A stretch of 35,680 bases of DNA from Pirellulales bacterium (GTDB lineage: Bacteria; Planctomycetota; Planctomycetia; Pirellulales; JAEUIK01). The position numbers and the translations under genes are program-made. Positions 26,913 through 35,177 of this stretch are shown piece after piece (the first letter of the stretch is position 1; each line of letters starts with the position of its first letter). Under the pieces are notes generated by a model. The model did no database searches and was not told the origin of the DNA. It was given only the letters and a program-made list of their open reading frames with translations. Location: assembly GCA_019694435.1 (NCBI GenBank), contig JAIBBZ010000045.1, positions 1 through 35,680 of the forward strand, read 5' to 3'.

Positions 26913-29900
26913 CACGAAGAAGCTGAAGTTCTGCAAATTGTCGCCGTCGGCATGCATGACCGGCACGGCGAAGTCGAGCGCAATCGGTGCGGGGCCCAGC
27001 GCCGGTACGCTGACGCGCAGACCAAAGCCCGGCGCGACGCGGAAGCTGTCGGCGTCGAATCGTACGTCGGGCTCGACGGTACCGAAGTCGCAGAAGACCA
27101 CGCCGCGCAGCATATCGTTGGCGGTCAGTGGAAACATGTACTCGGCCGAGCCGAGGGCCAGGAACTCGCCACCGACCGTAACGCCCATCTCGCGCGGCGA
27201 TGCGCCGCGGAAATCGAAGCCGCGCAACGTGGTGAAACCACCCGCGAAGTAGTTTTCGAAGATGGGGGTGTCGCTGCCCGTGAAGCCGATTCGGCCAGTC
27301 ACGCCGAACGTCTGTCGGCCCGAACCGTCGGCCCGTTGCCGCAGCAAGTAGTATTGGCGGCCTTCGACATTGGCACGGGGAAACGAGTTGCTACCGAACC
27401 CCTGCTCCAGCGAAAGCTCGACGTAGTGGCCTTCGGTCGGCATGAATGTACTGTCGCGCGTGTCGTGCGCAAGGCTCACACCGCCGATGAACAGTGAATT
27501 GTCGCCCACGACGTCGAGCAAGTCCTGCGGCGCCGGCGTGGTGATGTTGCTGATGTTGACGTTCTCGCCGCGGACGTACACGGTGCCAGACAAGTCGGGC
27601 GAGAATTGGTAGCCCAAGGAGACGCGACCGCCAAGACGCTGTTCGTCCCAGTCCTGGAACCGGCGCGTATACATGAACGCGCTCAGGCCCAAGCTCACGG
27701 CCGTGTCGAGCAAGTACGGCTCACGGAAATTGAACGAGTAGCGCTGCACCTGGGTGCCGGGCACAGCCTCGATGCGGAACTGCTGTCCGGCGCCGCGAAA
27801 CGCGGTGCCGTTGCGAATTTCCTCAAAGCTGCGCGGCCAACGCATCAAGTCGAAGTTCTGTTCGTCGAGGGTGACCGAGCCGACAGCACCCGCGTCGGAG
27901 TTCACGCCGACGCTGAACATCAGCCGCCCGGTTTGCGTCTCGCTGACATAGGTGTCGAGATCGATCGTCGGAGGAGCGCCCGGCTGTTGATTGAGGAAGT
28001 TGTAGCCGCCTTGGGGATAAAGCTGCGGGGCCGGCCCCAGCATCGGTTGTGCGCCCGGCGTGGTCGGCGGGGCTGCAAAGGCCGGCGGTGGATCGAAATT
28101 CTGGCTGAAGGCCGGGCTGGGCGACTGCGGTACGGCGTTGGGCACCGCCGGCGATGTCGAGCCGTAGCGCGGCTCCAGCGTCCCAGGCACGCCCGGGCTG
28201 GGTGGCACCGAGGGCGCCGTGTACTGACTGGGAGGCGCCGCCGCGTTGTAGCCGCCGGCTCCACCCAGCACCGGCGCCGGGGCTTGCGGTAAGGGCATCG
28301 TGCGACCGCCGTAGATCGGCGATTGGAACCGCACCGCGCGTACTCCGTCCTTGATCGGCAGACGCTGCGCAGCGTGCGGGCGCGGCATGGCGGCCGCCCC
28401 CTGCGGCGCGGTTGCCGCAGGCGATGGCGCGGTTGTGACTGGCGATGGCGCGGTGCGAGGCGAAGCGGCCGGCGCCGCCGATCCTTGCTGCGGCGCAGCA
28501 GCCGGCGCGCTCACCGGTACCAGCTTGCCGGTCAGCGTCAGATCGATGACGCCGGGGGGCTTGTCGTTGGGGTCGGGGCTCTGGCCGCGGAACTTGCCGC
28601 GCGGGGCGCGCGGATCGCGCACCAATCCTGTTTCCAGGTCGACGTTCTCCGGCGGCGTGAACGAAATGCGCGGCGGTTCGCCCCGGCTTGGATCGGTGAG
28701 GAACAAGCCCGAGGCTTTCAGCCGGCGCTCGCTGGCGCGGACCTTGCGGATGTCGACAATGTCGCCCGGCCGCAGATCGATGCGATTGAGCGCCGTGGAG
28801 ATGCGCGTGTGCGGGTTCTCGCCCTCGATGTGGACGTTCACCTTGCCGACGCGCCACTGCTGCCCTTCGCGAATGACGTACACCAGGTCGAGTGTGCCCG
28901 GTTCTTCCTGAAACCGTGGGTCGGCCTGGATGTCGGCAAAGATGTAGCCGCGCCCGCCGTATTCGTCCTGAATCTTGGCCAGGTCTTGATTCAACAGCCC
29001 GCGATCGAAGAATTCGCCTTGCTGGACTTCCAGGTCGGTGGAGAGCAACTGCGTGTCGAGTTTCTCGTTGCCGATAAAGCGCACGTTGCGAATGCGGTAG
29101 CGCGGGCCCTCGTTGATGACCCACGTCAGCTTGGCCCGGTCGCTGTCCTCGTTGAACTCGATCTCGGGGCTGACCTGGGCCCGGAAGTACCCGAGGCTAC
29201 GGTAATAATCGGTCAGCTTTTCCTTGTCGGCGGTGATCTTCTGCTCGTCGTAGTAGCCCTTCCACACGCCCAAGAGCGCCGGTTTGGCCTGGATCTGTGT
29301 CTTGAGCCGTGCGCCGGTGGCGATCGTGTTGCCGATGAAGCCGATCTCGCCGATCTTTTGCCGCGGACCTTCGACGATCTCGAAGACGGCGCCGTGATCG
29401 CCTTTCTGCGTGCCCTCGCGCACCGTGATCTGGGCCTTCTGGAAGCCCTTGTCGTGATAGAACTGTTCGATGCGGCGGCGGGCCTCTTCGATCGCGAACG
29501 GATCGAGCGAAGTCCCGACGGTGAGCTCTGACTTCTTGAGCAGCACCTTTTCGCGGATTTTGTCGCGGCCGAGGAACTTGATGTACTTGAGCGTCGGCCG
29601 CTCGACGACTTTGAAGATGACGACCAGGCCGCCGTCGGGCCGCCGATCGTACAACGCCTGCACGTCGATGAACATCCGCGAACGGTTCAAGCTGCGGACG
29701 TCGTCCTGAATCAGCTCTGGGTCGAACGGCCGCTCGGCCCGGGTGTGGATGTGCGGCTGGATCTTCGAGAGTTTGATGGCATCGTGGCCGACCACGCGGA
29801 CGTCGGCCACGATCTCGCCCTGCTTGGGGACGGCAGCCGGAGTGTGCCCGGCGGCGGGCGGTATGGCGGTGCCCGGACCGAACGGGGCGGCGGCGGGTGC

Positions 29901-30158
29901 CGGGGTACCGGGGGCGGGGAGTGGCGCCACCGAGCCCGGCGCGGGGAGCGCTTCGGTCGTGCTCGGAACGAAGGGAGCCGCCGAGTTGCCTTCCAGCGGA
30001 CGTGAACGCCCGGGCGCCACTTGCTCGAGCGATGGATAGCCGCCCGGCGCCTGCCCGGATGCCATCCGCGGCACGATCAGCGCTACGCAAATCGCGAGCG
30101 CCGGCGCGGCGCAATTCGCGCAGCGTCTTCCGCGGTCGCCGAAACGGCCACGAAACAT
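26898..30158 (-). CDS. bamA: Outer membrane protein assembly factor BamA, with Pro/Ala-rich insert (1086 aa)
   Basis: BamA folds and inserts beta-barrel proteins into the outer membrane. A signal peptide (ending near RMASGQA) and a Pro/Ala-rich spacer (about 40-112) precede POTRA domains starting at about 114 (IVADVRVVGHDAI) and running to about 543, enough for five. A low-complexity Pro/Ala/Gln-rich insert covers about 545-728, then the Omp85 barrel (about 735-1086) with TLRGFDFRG near 980, the conserved (V/L)RG(F/Y) motif of loop 6. The usual length is about 800, so the excess is the spacer and insert. The last residues are FFVGFGR, ending in Arg, not an aromatic residue. ATG 30158 is used, as the next in-frame start upstream is a TTG two codons earlier. 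Confidence 0.92.
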   Translation of the reverse strand: MFRGRFGDRGRRCANCAAPALAICVALIVPRMASGQAPGGYPSLEQVAPGRSRPLEGNSAAPFVPSTTEALPAPGSVAPLPAPGTPAPAAAPFGPGTAIPPAAGHTPAAVPKQGEIVADVRVVGHDAIKLSKIQPHIHTRAERPFDPELIQDDVRSLNRSRMFIDVQALYDRRPDGGLVVIFKVVERPTLKYIKFLGRDKIREKVLLKKSELTVGTSLDPFAIEEARRRIEQFYHDKGFQKAQITVREGTQKGDHGAVFEIVEGPRQKIGEIGFIGNTIATGARLKTQIQAKPALLGVWKGYYDEQKITADKEKLTDYYRSLGYFRAQVSPEIEFNEDSDRAKLTWVINEGPRYRIRNVRFIGNEKLDTQLLSTDLEVQQGEFFDRGLLNQDLAKIQDEYGGRGYIFADIQADPRFQEEPGTLDLVYVIREGQQWRVGKVNVHIEGENPHTRISTALNRIDLRPGDIVDIRKVRASERRLKASGLFLTDPSRGEPPRISFTPPENVDLETGLVRDPRAPRGKFRGQSPDPNDKPPGVIDLTLTGKLVPVSAPAAAPQQGSAAPAASPRTAPSPVTTAPSPAATAPQGAAAMPRPHAAQRLPIKDGVRAVRFQSPIYGGRTMPLPQAPAPVLGGAGGYNAAAPPSQYTAPSVPPSPGVPGTLEPRYGSTSPAVPNAVPQSPSPAFSQNFDPPPAFAAPPTTPGAQPMLGPAPQLYPQGGYNFLNQQPGAPPTIDLDTYVSETQTGRLMFSVGVNSDAGAVGSVTLDEQNFDLMRWPRSFEEIRNGTAFRGAGQQFRIEAVPGTQVQRYSFNFREPYLLDTAVSLGLSAFMYTRRFQDWDEQRLGGRVSLGYQFSPDLSGTVYVRGENVNISNITTPAPQDLLDVVGDNSLFIGGVSLAHDTRDSTFMPTEGHYVELSLEQGFGSNSFPRANVEGRQYYLLRQRADGSGRQTFGVTGRIGFTGSDTPIFENYFAGGFTTLRGFDFRGASPREMGVTVGGEFLALGSAEYMFPLTANDMLRGVVFCDFGTVEPDVRFDADSFRVAPGFGLRVSVPALGPAPIALDFAVPVMHADGDNLQNFSFFVGFGR

Positions 30159-30431
30159 CGGCAACGAGTTCCCTGTTGCGATTTCGGAGGCGATGAGACC
30201 TGGCTGCGTCCGGCGCGGCGTTTGACGAGACTTCTCGGTGCCGCGCAGACGAACGCAAAGCCGACGTGTTCAGCCTCGGGCGACGAGCGCCCGGCGGCTG
30301 GCGGGGAAGAGATACCCAAAAGGCAGCGCGGAAACAATGCGGATTCGGTCGGTTCCTGCGCCCGCGGTTTGCCGCGGCGCGGCAGCAGCCTGTTGCCGGC
30401 ACCTATTCGTGCTAGCGACCCGCAGGCAGCG

Positions 30432-31847
30432 CTAGAAGCTGCCGTCGCCGTATTCGTGCGCCGAATTCTCGAACCGCGTGTAATCCTGCAACCAGGTCAA
30501 TTTGACCTCGCCGGTCGGACCATTGCGGTGTTTCGCCACGATCACCAGCGACTTGCCCGCCAGGCGCTGTTCCTCGATCTCGTCGGGGGTGTGATAGTAT
30601 TCTTCGCGGTGGACGAACATCACGACGTCGGCATCCTGCTCGATGGCACCGCTTTCACGCAGGTGCGACAGTCGCGGCCGGTTGTCCTTTGTCGCTTCAG
30701 CCTGCCGGTTCAACTGGGCCAGGCACAGCACCGGGACGTCGATTTCGCGGGCCAGCGCCTTGAGGCGCCGGGCGATCTTGGCCACCTGCTCCTGGCGGTT
30801 CTCGTCGGCATTGTCCGGCTCGATCAGCTGCAGATAGTCGATCACGATGAGGCCGAGCTTGGGCTTCTTTTCGCCGTCGCCGTTGAGCCTCCGCGCGGTG
30901 GCGGCAATTTCGGTCATCGTCCGGCTGGGGGTATCGTCGATGAACAGCGGCGCCGTGTTCATCTGCGTCGCGGTGCGGATGATGCCCTGCAGCTCATCCA
31001 TGGAGATCGTGCCGTTGCGCAGCTTGTGACCGTTGACCCGAGCCCGGGAACACAACAGACGGTCGGCCAGTTCGAGCCGCGACATTTCCAAGCTGACGAA
31101 GAGCACCACCTTGCCAAGATCGACGGACGCATATTCGGCGATGTTGGCCGCCAGCGCCGTTTTGCCCATACTCGGCCGGGCGGCCAGGATGATCAGCTCC
31201 GACGATTGCAGCCCGCCGAGCGTGGCATCGAGATCGACGAACCCGGTTTCGAGGCCGCTGATCCCCCCGGCGTTCTTCATGCGCTGGTCGATGCGGGCCA
31301 GCGCGTCGCTCAGCACCGATTTGAGGTTGTCGATCCGTCCGCCGGCCCGGTCTTCGAGCAGTCGGGACATGCGGGCATCGGCGCGGTCGAGGACTTCGCG
31401 GGGCGTAAACCGCACTTCGTAGGCTTCGCGTAGATTCTCGCTGCTGGCATAAATCAGCTCGCGCAGCGCCGCCTTTTCGCGGACGATCTTGGCGTAGTGC
31501 ACGGCATGCGCCGCGTGCGGCGTCGAGCCGACCAACTCGGCGATCGCGGCGGCGCCGCCGACGAGCTCGTACGCCCCCTGCTGCCGCAAGCGGTCGATCA
31601 GCAGCGTCGCTTCGACCCGCACCCCCTCGTTGTGCAGCTCGATGATGTGCTGGCACAGGGTTGCGTGCGCCTCGTCGTAGAAATCGTGCGAACTGAGCGT
31701 CATGACGACGTCATCGCAACACGAAGGCTCGAGCAACATGCTGCCCAGCACCGCCCGCTCAGCGTCGAGGTCGTGAGGCACCTGCCGGGTGAAGATGTCC
31801 GGCGAGACCGTGCGATTGGGAGTGTCGACGCGCGCGTGCGTGGCCAT
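30432..31847 (-). CDS. dnaB: Replicative DNA helicase DnaB (471 aa)
   Basis: The N-terminal primase-interaction domain (PHDLDAERAVLGSMLLEPSCCDDV) and RecA-like C-terminal domain are complete: Walker A AARPSMGKTALA with Lys229, Walker B LIVIDYLQLIEP, LAQLNRQAEATKDNRPRLSHLRESGAIEQDADVV, and HRNGPTGEVKLTW at the end. It unwinds DNA at the replication fork as a hexamer. Length is normal (about 450-470), and no intein interrupts the motifs. ATG 31847 has GGAGG 10 nt upstream; an in-frame ATG at 31958 would add an atypical Pro/Arg-rich stretch. It closes the rplY-pth-rpsF-ssb-rplI block, a neighbourhood known in many bacteria. The 209-bp gap to rplI may hold a separate promoter. Confidence 0.96.
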   Translation of the reverse strand: MATHARVDTPNRTVSPDIFTRQVPHDLDAERAVLGSMLLEPSCCDDVVMTLSSHDFYDEAHATLCQHIIELHNEGVRVEATLLIDRLRQQGAYELVGGAAAIAELVGSTPHAAHAVHYAKIVREKAALRELIYASSENLREAYEVRFTPREVLDRADARMSRLLEDRAGGRIDNLKSVLSDALARIDQRMKNAGGISGLETGFVDLDATLGGLQSSELIILAARPSMGKTALAANIAEYASVDLGKVVLFVSLEMSRLELADRLLCSRARVNGHKLRNGTISMDELQGIIRTATQMNTAPLFIDDTPSRTMTEIAATARRLNGDGEKKPKLGLIVIDYLQLIEPDNADENRQEQVAKIARRLKALAREIDVPVLCLAQLNRQAEATKDNRPRLSHLRESGAIEQDADVVMFVHREEYYHTPDEIEEQRLAGKSLVIVAKHRNGPTGEVKLTWLQDYTRFENSAHEYGDGSF

Positions 31848-32056
31848 CGGACGGCAACCTCCGTGTTCGAATCGGCCCGGCGGCCTTGGTGCGCAACCTG
31901 CGGCACTGATGGGCAACCGGCGGACCGTGGATGATACCGCCGGCTGCGGCTCGTTCAATCGTTTGCGCTAAGCCGTTGCCAGCGGGCAGGTTTCGCCGGC
32001 CCCGGCGGTGCAAAGCTTGGTTCACCGCCGCAAACGCGCCGGGATTCCACGGCAGA

Positions 32057-32587
32057 TCAGCCGGCGTCTTCGCTGACCGTGGGCACGACCCACACCTTCA
32101 ATTCCGCATCGATCTCCTGGGCCAGGTGCACCTTGACCGTGTATAGGCCCAACTCTTTGAGCGGACCTTCGAGGCGGATCTGGTCGGACGTGATCGGGAT
32201 ATCCATCTTCTTGAGCGCAGCCGCGATGTCCGTCGGGCCCACCGAACCGTAGAGATGCCCTTCGTCGTTGGCGTTGGCCTCGATCGTGACGCTTTGCTTG
32301 CTGAGCTCTTCGGCCTGGTCGCGGAGGTGCGCGAGCCGAGCGTTCTGAATCGCCTGCAGCTTGGCCTTGTGCTTGTCAACCATCCGCTTGTGGTGTTCCG
32401 TGGCGATCGTCGCCAGGCCCTGCGGCATCAAGTAGTTCATCGCGTAGCCACGTTTGACTTCGACGATGTCCCCCTGCTTGCCGAGATGATCGACCGATTG
32501 GATCAGCAGCAACTGGATGCCGCCGCGCTCTCCCTTGGGCAGGCGCTTGAACGACGTGGCACGGCGGGGCGAGGCAGGCTGGGACAT
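32057..32587 (-). CDS. rplI: 50S ribosomal protein L9 with basic N-terminal extension (176 aa)
   Basis: The L9 N-domain is clear (QLLLIQSVDHLGKQGDIVEVKRGYAMNYLMPQGLATIAT), followed by the long connecting helix (about 65-100) and the C-domain (VTIEANANDEGHLYGSVGPTDIAAAL...). L9 normally begins directly at the first strand with Met; here about 22 residues, MSQPASPRRATSFKRLPKGE plus Arg-Gly-Gly, come first, and no closer start codon exists. The extension is Arg/Lys-rich and could contact rRNA. Start ATG 32587 has AGG about 8 nt upstream. It follows ssb by 110 bp with no rpsR in between. Confidence 0.95.
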   Translation of the reverse strand: MSQPASPRRATSFKRLPKGERGGIQLLLIQSVDHLGKQGDIVEVKRGYAMNYLMPQGLATIATEHHKRMVDKHKAKLQAIQNARLAHLRDQAEELSKQSVTIEANANDEGHLYGSVGPTDIAAALKKMDIPITSDQIRLEGPLKELGLYTVKVHLAQEIDAELKVWVVPTVSEDAG

Positions 32588-32697
32588 GATGACGACCTGA
32601 GGTTTCAGATGTAGTTCGATTGTGGTTGGTTTGTGATTCGTGGCGGGCTGGATGCCCGACGCGAGCAACCCTGCGCCGGCCCGGCGCAGGTGCCCGA

Positions 32698-33162
32698 CTA
32701 AAAGGGAATATCATCCGGCGGGGCGTCGTTGTAGGCGCCGGCCGGTTCGCCGGCGTCGTAGCTGTCGCCGCCGCCGCGTTGCGATTCGCTACCGCCGCGC
32801 GGGCCACCACCGCCGCCCGACCGTTCGCCGCGGCCGCCGAGCATCTGCATCCGCTCGCCGATGACGCGCAGCTTGGTTCGCTTTTGCCCATCGGGTGTTT
32901 GCCAAGAGTCGAGCTTCAAGCGACCCTCGATCAGCACCGACGACCCCTTGGTCAGGTATTCATTGGCCACCTCGGCCTGCCGCGACCAAAGCGTGACGTC
33001 GACGAACGTCGTTTCATCGACCCACTCGCCGTTGGCGCCTTTGCGCCGATCGTTGATCGCCAGGCCAATTTCCGTGACCGCTGCGCCGTTGGGCGTGTAG
33101 CGCAGCTCCGGGTCGCGGGTCACATTGCCGACCAGCACCACCTTGTTGTAGCTCGCGGCCAT
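32698..33162 (-). CDS. ssb: Single-stranded DNA-binding protein (154 aa)
   Basis: The OB fold covers about residues 1-110 (NKVVLVGNVTRDPELRYTPNGAAVTEIGLAIN...TTFVDVTLWSRQAEVANEYLTKGSSVLIEGRLKLDSW). A Gly/Arg/Ser-rich linker follows, and the C-terminus is the acidic tip PPDDIPF that recruits replication and repair proteins. ATG 33162 has GGGAG 8 nt upstream; a start at 33252 would fall inside a palindrome and adds non-homologous residues. A gap of 192 bp to rpsF contains two inverted repeats, one with a LexA-box-like core, so ssb may have its own regulated promoter. Confidence 0.96.
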   Translation of the reverse strand: MAASYNKVVLVGNVTRDPELRYTPNGAAVTEIGLAINDRRKGANGEWVDETTFVDVTLWSRQAEVANEYLTKGSSVLIEGRLKLDSWQTPDGQKRTKLRVIGERMQMLGGRGERSGGGGGPRGGSESQRGGGDSYDAGEPAGAYNDAPPDDIPF

Positions 33163-33233
33163 TTCTCGATCTCCCTGAGGGCTCGTGCGGCGCCCTGCGT
33201 AGCCGGTTTTCGTCGTCGCGACGCAGCCGGCCT

Positions 33234-33260
33234 GGGAACGACATGTGAACATGCGTTCCC
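33234..33260 (-). promoter_or_regulatory. 27-bp palindrome upstream of ssb containing a LexA-box-like GAAC-N4-GTTC
   Basis: Outer arms GGGAACG (33234-33240) and CGTTCCC (33254-33260) and inner arms CATGT (33242-33246) and ACATG (33249-33253) form a nearly complete palindrome. Inside it, 33247-33258 reads GAACATGCGTTC, which fits GAAC-N4-GTTC, the core of Gram-positive/actinobacterial-type LexA boxes. It sits 71 bp before the ssb start. No convincing -35/-10 pair was found beside it. Confidence 0.45.
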
Positions 33261-33281
33261 TAGCTTCTGCAGGCTACCAAA

Positions 33282-33322
33282 TTGCCCCCGCCGAGGCAAA
33301 CTGTCGTTCGGGGAGGGGGCAA
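33282..33322. repeat. Inverted repeat in the rpsF-ssb gap
   Basis: Perfect 8-bp arms TTGCCCCC (33282-33289) and GGGGGCAA (33315-33322) around a 25-nt loop. On the minus strand the second arm is followed by a short T-containing stretch (TTTGG), so it may act as a weak attenuator or a processing site between rpsF and ssb. Confidence 0.4.
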
Positions 33323-33354
33323 CTCGGTCACTGCAGGTGTGTTTCGAGTCCGAC

Positions 33355-33759
33355 TCACACGGCGCTGACGGCCGCCTCGCCGGTGTCGGCCCGTTGCTCG
33401 CGGCGTTCGGTCCGCTGGGGCCGTTCAGCCGTCGACTTGGCGTGCTCGACCAGCGCGTCGACGATCCGCGCGTCGACCTTCAACACCAACGAGCGAAGGA
33501 TCGACTCGTTCAGCTCGAATTCGCGGTTCAACGCGGTCAATTGGTTGCTGTCGAGGCGGAAGTAGCTCAGCCAGTAGGTGCCTTTGCGCTGACCCTTGAT
33601 CGGGTACGCCAGGCGCCGCTCTTCCCAGAGCCGGCTGACGAGCATTTCGCCACCGAGTTTGGTGACCGTCTTCTCGATCTGGCTCGACACGCCGACCTGG
33701 TCGCGGCCGTAGCGGTTCGAATCGAAGATCACAAAGCCTTCATAGACTTGGGCGGGCAA
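33355..33759 (-). CDS. rpsF: 30S ribosomal protein S6, TTG start (134 aa)
   Basis: S6 is recognised from YEGFVIFDSNRYGR, QIEKTVTKLGGEMLVSRLWEERRLAYPIKGQRKGTYWLSYFRLD and the LNRE-FELNESILRSLVLKV segment. No ATG or GTG is well placed. A TTG at 33759 with GAGGAG 8 nt upstream gives MPAQVYEGF, a normal S6 N-terminus; the in-frame upstream extension lies inside the end of pth. The C-terminal 25 residues (ERPQRTERREQRADTGE) are charged and probably disordered. S6 normally pairs with S18, whose gene rpsR is often next to rpsF but is absent here. The gene is 62 bp downstream of pth. Confidence 0.94.
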   Translation of the reverse strand: MPAQVYEGFVIFDSNRYGRDQVGVSSQIEKTVTKLGGEMLVSRLWEERRLAYPIKGQRKGTYWLSYFRLDSNQLTALNREFELNESILRSLVLKVDARIVDALVEHAKSTAERPQRTERREQRADTGEAAVSAV

Positions 33760-33821
33760 GGGTCGAACTCCTCGGGTTGTTCGTGGGTGCGGGGTGGTTC
33801 TGGCCGCGTCGCGATAGGGGG

Positions 33822-34379
33822 TCAGTTGTATTTCGTCATGCCGGCTTGGACGCCGTCGCGGATCCAACACTCGACCGCGTCGGCGGCCCGGACGATCATC
33901 TCGGCCAGCACCGGCTTCTCATCCTTGTTGAATTTACCGAGCACGAAGTCCGCGTGCTCCCATTGCGGGGGCACCGGTCCGATCCCGAACCGCAGGCGGG
34001 GGACCTCGTCGGTACCCAGCATGCGGATTACGTCGTCCAGTCCATTTTGACCGCCGGCCGACCCCTTGGGCCTCAGGCGTAGCTTGCCCAAGGCCAGATT
34101 GAAGTCGTCGCAAACGATCAGCACGTCCTGGTTCGTCAGTTTGTAAAAGTCACGGGCCAGCACCACGCTGGCGCCGCTCTTGTTCATAAACGTCATGGGC
34201 CACAACAGCACGGTCTTTTGACCGGCGATTGTCGCCTCGATGGCATCTCCCTTGAACGCCGCTTTCGGCGTTCCTTGGGCATGCCGTTTGGCTAGTTCGT
34301 TCGCCACGGCAAACCCGACGTTATGCCGCGTGTCGTCGTACTTGCGTCCCGGATTGCCCAAACCTGCGACGAGCTTCAT
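33822..34379 (-). CDS. pth: Peptidyl-tRNA hydrolase (185 aa)
   Basis: It releases tRNA from stalled peptidyl-tRNA. The N-terminus MKLVAGLGNPGRKYDDTRHNVGF contains Asn9 and the catalytic His19; PMTFMNKSG contains Asn66; and CDDFNLALGKLRLRPKGSAGG contains Asp91 (E. coli Asp93). The usual G-G-H-N-G-L motif reads GGQNGL, with Gln111 in place of E. coli His113 while Asn112 is kept. Length is normal (about 185-195). The start is ATG 34379; upstream in-frame codons have no family similarity. It follows rplY, a common pairing, with a hairpin in the 132-bp gap. Confidence 0.95.
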   Translation of the reverse strand: MKLVAGLGNPGRKYDDTRHNVGFAVANELAKRHAQGTPKAAFKGDAIEATIAGQKTVLLWPMTFMNKSGASVVLARDFYKLTNQDVLIVCDDFNLALGKLRLRPKGSAGGQNGLDDVIRMLGTDEVPRLRFGIGPVPPQWEHADFVLGKFNKDEKPVLAEMIVRAADAVECWIRDGVQAGMTKYN

Positions 34380-34469
34380 GGTGGCGGCCCGCAGGCGAGT
34401 CTGCACCAAGTCGAGACCGGCCGGCCGCGCCGCGGGCAGGCAGTGGTTCGACCCCAACTGCCACGACCC

Positions 34470-34503
34470 AGCCCAACTGGGCGGGGCCCAGCTCGATTGG
34501 GCT
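34470..34503 (-). other. Intercistronic hairpin between rplY and pth
   Basis: Outer arms AGCCCAA (34470-34476) and TTGGGCT (34497-34503), with an inner CTGGGC/GCCCAG pair, form a bulged stem beginning 8 bp after the rplY stop. No T-run follows on the minus strand, so it looks like an mRNA stability or processing element more than a full terminator. Confidence 0.5.
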
Positions 34504-34511
34504 AATCCCGT

Positions 34512-35141
34512 CTACTCCTCGCCTTCCTCTCCCTCGTCTTCGGCCTTGCGTCCGATCAGTTCGGGCTCGGCCCCTTCGGCCGGCGCCTCGCTCTCGACGA
34601 CCGCCTTCGGCTCGTGGCACTCGGCGACGACGGTGTCGTCTTCGGCGAGCACCTTGACGTTGGCCGGCAGCGACAGGTCTTTGATCGTCAACGATTGGTT
34701 GAGACCGAGATGATTCACGCTCAAGTACAGTTTGTCGGGAATCGCCGCCGCCAGGCATTCGATCTCGACTTCGTGCAGCTGGTGCGAAACGACGCCGCCG
34801 TCCTTCAAGCCGGGGGCCTCGCCGCGCAGCTCGATCGCCACGGTGACCTCGATGCGTTCGTCCTCCGACACGCGGGCAAAGTCGACATGCAAGACGTCGA
34901 CGCCGAACGTATCGAATTGCAATTCGCGAATCAGGGCCTTTTCGGCGACCGCGCCCTGCAGCTCAACCAGGCGGCTGCCGTGACGGATCGCCGCGGCCAA
35001 TTGTTCGGTCGGCACGGCCAGCGAAACGGTCTCGCCGCCGTGGCCGTACAGCACCGCGGGAATGCTGCCGCCGGTGCGCATCCGCCGCGTGCGGCGCTTG
35101 CCAAAACTTTCGCGCTTCTTGACGTTCAATACTTCAGCCAT
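34512..35141 (-). CDS. rplY: 50S ribosomal protein L25/general stress protein Ctc (209 aa)
   Basis: The L25 domain (about 1-95: VKKRESFGKRRTRRMRTGGSIPAVLYGHG...) binds 5S rRNA. The C-terminal TL5/Ctc domain (about 96-185: VDFARVSEDERIEVTVAIELRGEAPGLKDGGVV...IPDKLYLSVNHLGLNQSLTIKDL) marks the long two-domain form. The last 25 residues are very acidic (EDEGEEGEE at the end). ATG 35141 has GAGG 6 nt upstream. It heads the minus-strand block that runs through pth, rpsF, ssb, rplI and dnaB; its leader carries short tandem repeats. Confidence 0.95.
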   Translation of the reverse strand: MAEVLNVKKRESFGKRRTRRMRTGGSIPAVLYGHGGETVSLAVPTEQLAAAIRHGSRLVELQGAVAEKALIRELQFDTFGVDVLHVDFARVSEDERIEVTVAIELRGEAPGLKDGGVVSHQLHEVEIECLAAAIPDKLYLSVNHLGLNQSLTIKDLSLPANVKVLAEDDTVVAECHEPKAVVESEAPAEGAEPELIGRKAEDEGEEGEE

Positions 35142-35177
35142 ATGGCGCCTCGCGAGGCAATCCTTGTCTGCTGGTGT

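Noticed and set aside
30021..31433. A 470-codon plus-strand open frame opposite dnaB
   Set aside because: Antisense shadow of a well-supported helicase gene.
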